This document shows positions 62,635-64,000 of a DNA stretch of 64,000 nucleotides, in pieces; the stretch's first letter is position 1, and every line of letters begins with the position of its first letter. The position numbers were made by a program, and so were the translations under genes. The notes under the pieces are model-generated. The model was not told the origin of the DNA. It worked only from the letters and a program-made list of their open reading frames with translations, and did no database searches. The stretch is from Thalassospira marina (GTDB taxonomy: Bacteria; Pseudomonadota; Alphaproteobacteria; Rhodospirillales; Thalassospiraceae), in assembly GCF_002844375.1 (NCBI RefSeq), contig NZ_CP024200.1:233501-297500 (forward strand), in the 5' to 3' direction.

Positions 62635-64000
62635 ATGAATCATATCATTTCGGAAGAAACCCTTTCGGGACTGGCAAAACGGTTTTTATCGCAGGACCAG
62701 GATCTGGCATTCGCTTTTACCGGTGCTGCCGGGGATTTTTCCGTGGTCGGGTTCGAGGCACGCGAAACCATAAACGCCCCGTTTGAAATTTCGATCAATC
62801 TGGCATCGTCAGACCCGGCGATAGACCTTCATTCCCTGATCGATGCACCCGCCTGCCTTGGCATTTACAACAAATATGATGAAGTGCGGTTCCTGCACGG
62901 CATTGTTACCGAGGTCGAACGGGGTGATAGCGGTATTCGCCGCACCTTTTATTCCGTTACGCTGCGCCCGAGCCTGAGCCGCCTTGACCACGGATCTGAC
63001 AGCCGCATCTGGCAGACCAAAACCGTGCCCGAGATTGTTTCCGAGGTGTTCAAGGAATACAGCATCACCGATGTTGAATGGCGCCTGAACGGGCAGCACG
63101 CCCCGCGGGAATATTGCACCCAGTACCGTGAAACGCATCGGGGCTTTGTGGAGCGTCTGCTGTCGGAAGAAGGTATTTTTTATTATTTCGAGCATTCCGA
63201 AAGCAGCCATAAGCTGATCCTGACGGATGCGCCGCTGGCAACGCCGATGCTGCCAAATGCGGGCCAGATTCAGTATAATTCGCGACCGGGTGGCCAAAAT
63301 CGAGGTAGCTGGATCAGCGCCTTTTCCCAGCGTGAAAAACTGCGTTCTTCCACCTATGAGATGAACGACTACACCTTTAAAAACCCGCCGGCCAACCAGC
63401 GCCGTAATCAGGCTGCGCAGGAAAATAACGGCCTGCAGGGTGACTATGCCCTTTATGATTATCCTGGCCGTTATAAGGACCCGCGCGTTGGTGGTGACTT
63501 CACCAAACACCGGATTGAAAGTGTACGGGTTGACGCCACAACCGGCCACGGCCAAACCAGCAATATTCAGCTTTGCCCGGGTTACCATTTTGAGCTGACC
63601 GGCCATGACGATGCCAGCGCCAACGGCCGCCATCGTATCCTTTCTGTTCAGCATAGCGGCACGCAATCCGCGGCGCTGGAGGAAGATGCCGGCGAAGGTG
63701 CTACAACCTATAAAGCCAGCTTTACGACCATGCCCGGCCATTTGCCCTATCGTGCGCCACTGGCGCAAAAGCCGCTGGTGGATGGTCCGCAAATTGCCCA
63801 TGTGACCGGCCCGGAAGGCGAAGAAATTTACTGTGATGAATTTGGCCGTATCAAGGTGTGGTTCCCGTGGGACCGGTACGGTGAAAAGAACGAAAATTCA
63901 TCCTGCTGGATCCGCGTAAGCCAGAACTGGGCCGGTGGGGCCTGGGGGCATATGGCGATCCCGCGTATTGGCCATGAAGTGATTGTTGATTATCTGGAAG
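62635..64000 (+). CDS. vgrG: T6SS spike protein VgrG (TssI), 3' end beyond window
   Basis: 455 codons are visible from ATG 62635, with GAGGCG upstream; the frame stays open to the edge. The gp27-like part includes NLASSDPAIDLHSLIDAPACL, FLHGIVTEVERGD, the YSVTLRPSLSRLDHGSDSRIWQ motif, EYCTQYRETHRGFVERLLSEEGIFYYFEH and GHLPYRAPL. The gp5-like OB part begins with AHVTGPEGEEIYCDEFGRIKVWFPWDRYG and CWIRVSQNWAG, and IPRIGHEVIVDYLE is the last part seen. It forms the spike tip that carries effectors via the DUF4123 adaptor. Whether a C-terminal extension exists cannot be seen. Confidence 0.97.
   Translation, partial: MNHIISEETLSGLAKRFLSQDQDLAFAFTGAAGDFSVVGFEARETINAPFEISINLASSDPAIDLHSLIDAPACLGIYNKYDEVRFLHGIVTEVERGDSGIRRTFYSVTLRPSLSRLDHGSDSRIWQTKTVPEIVSEVFKEYSITDVEWRLNGQHAPREYCTQYRETHRGFVERLLSEEGIFYYFEHSESSHKLILTDAPLATPMLPNAGQIQYNSRPGGQNRGSWISAFSQREKLRSSTYEMNDYTFKNPPANQRRNQAAQENNGLQGDYALYDYPGRYKDPRVGGDFTKHRIESVRVDATTGHGQTSNIQLCPGYHFELTGHDDASANGRHRILSVQHSGTQSAALEEDAGEGATTYKASFTTMPGHLPYRAPLAQKPLVDGPQIAHVTGPEGEEIYCDEFGRIKVWFPWDRYGEKNENSSCWIRVSQNWAGGAWGHMAIPRIGHEVIVDYLE

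Noticed and set aside
1..64000. CRISPR arrays, tRNA and rRNA genes
   Set aside because: No regular direct repeats with spacers, no cloverleaf sequences or rRNA segments were seen on either strand while reading the spacers.

Overview
The window reads as the chromosome of a free-living, Gram-negative alphaproteobacterium, most likely a marine member of the Rhodospirillales close to Thalassospira. This is inferred from protein style, moderate-to-high GC coding sequence, a wealth of ABC importers and osmolyte-type catabolism. There is no rRNA or other marker to prove it.

Layout. (1) 1-4246: the end of a RidA protein, an SDR oxidoreductase and two LysR regulators, separated by about 1 kb of non-coding DNA. 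(2) 4250-12892: a peptide-scavenging locus. It has an isoaspartyl peptidase (IaaA type), a complete Gsi/Dpp-type peptide ABC importer, a P1-family (DmpA-like) aminopeptidase and an M55 D-aminopeptidase. (3) 13068-20472, minus strand: a six-gene operon of LacI regulator, sugar-binding protein, two unusual permeases, a GH63-like glycoside hydrolase and an ATPase. It is preceded by a perfect 16-bp LacI-type operator and probably serves uptake and hydrolysis of glucosyl- or mannosylglycerate. (4) 20830-28347: a catabolic block around an IclR regulator, with MaoC hydratase, Gfo/Idh/MocA dehydrogenase, RhaM-type mutarotase, two solute-binding proteins without transporter partners, an amidohydrolase and a CaiB CoA-transferase. 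(5) About 28480-32313: an acquired cassette of epoxide hydrolase, MarR and SDR, flanked by two decayed IS630-family remnants in the same orientation. (6) 33777 to the right edge: a complete type VI secretion system (T6SS).

The T6SS carries all thirteen core genes, in the order tssB-C-E-F-G, FHA protein, tssJ-K-L-H, degenerate bEBP-like regulator, tagO/vasI, tssM, WD40-like lipoprotein, tssA. An effector module follows: a DUF4123 adaptor, a 911-residue MIX/VasX-like effector with membrane segments, and two paralogous membrane proteins that look like tandem immunity genes. Then come hcp (tssD) and vgrG (tssI, cut by the window end).

Notable structures outside genes: all three classical solute-binding protein genes are followed at once by a strong intercistronic hairpin with an arm of at least 11 bp. 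A 27-nt element recurs in two T6SS spacers. The MarR operator pair overlaps both boxes of a promoter. A TTCATATAAG-like motif recurs in the three spacers of the IclR block.
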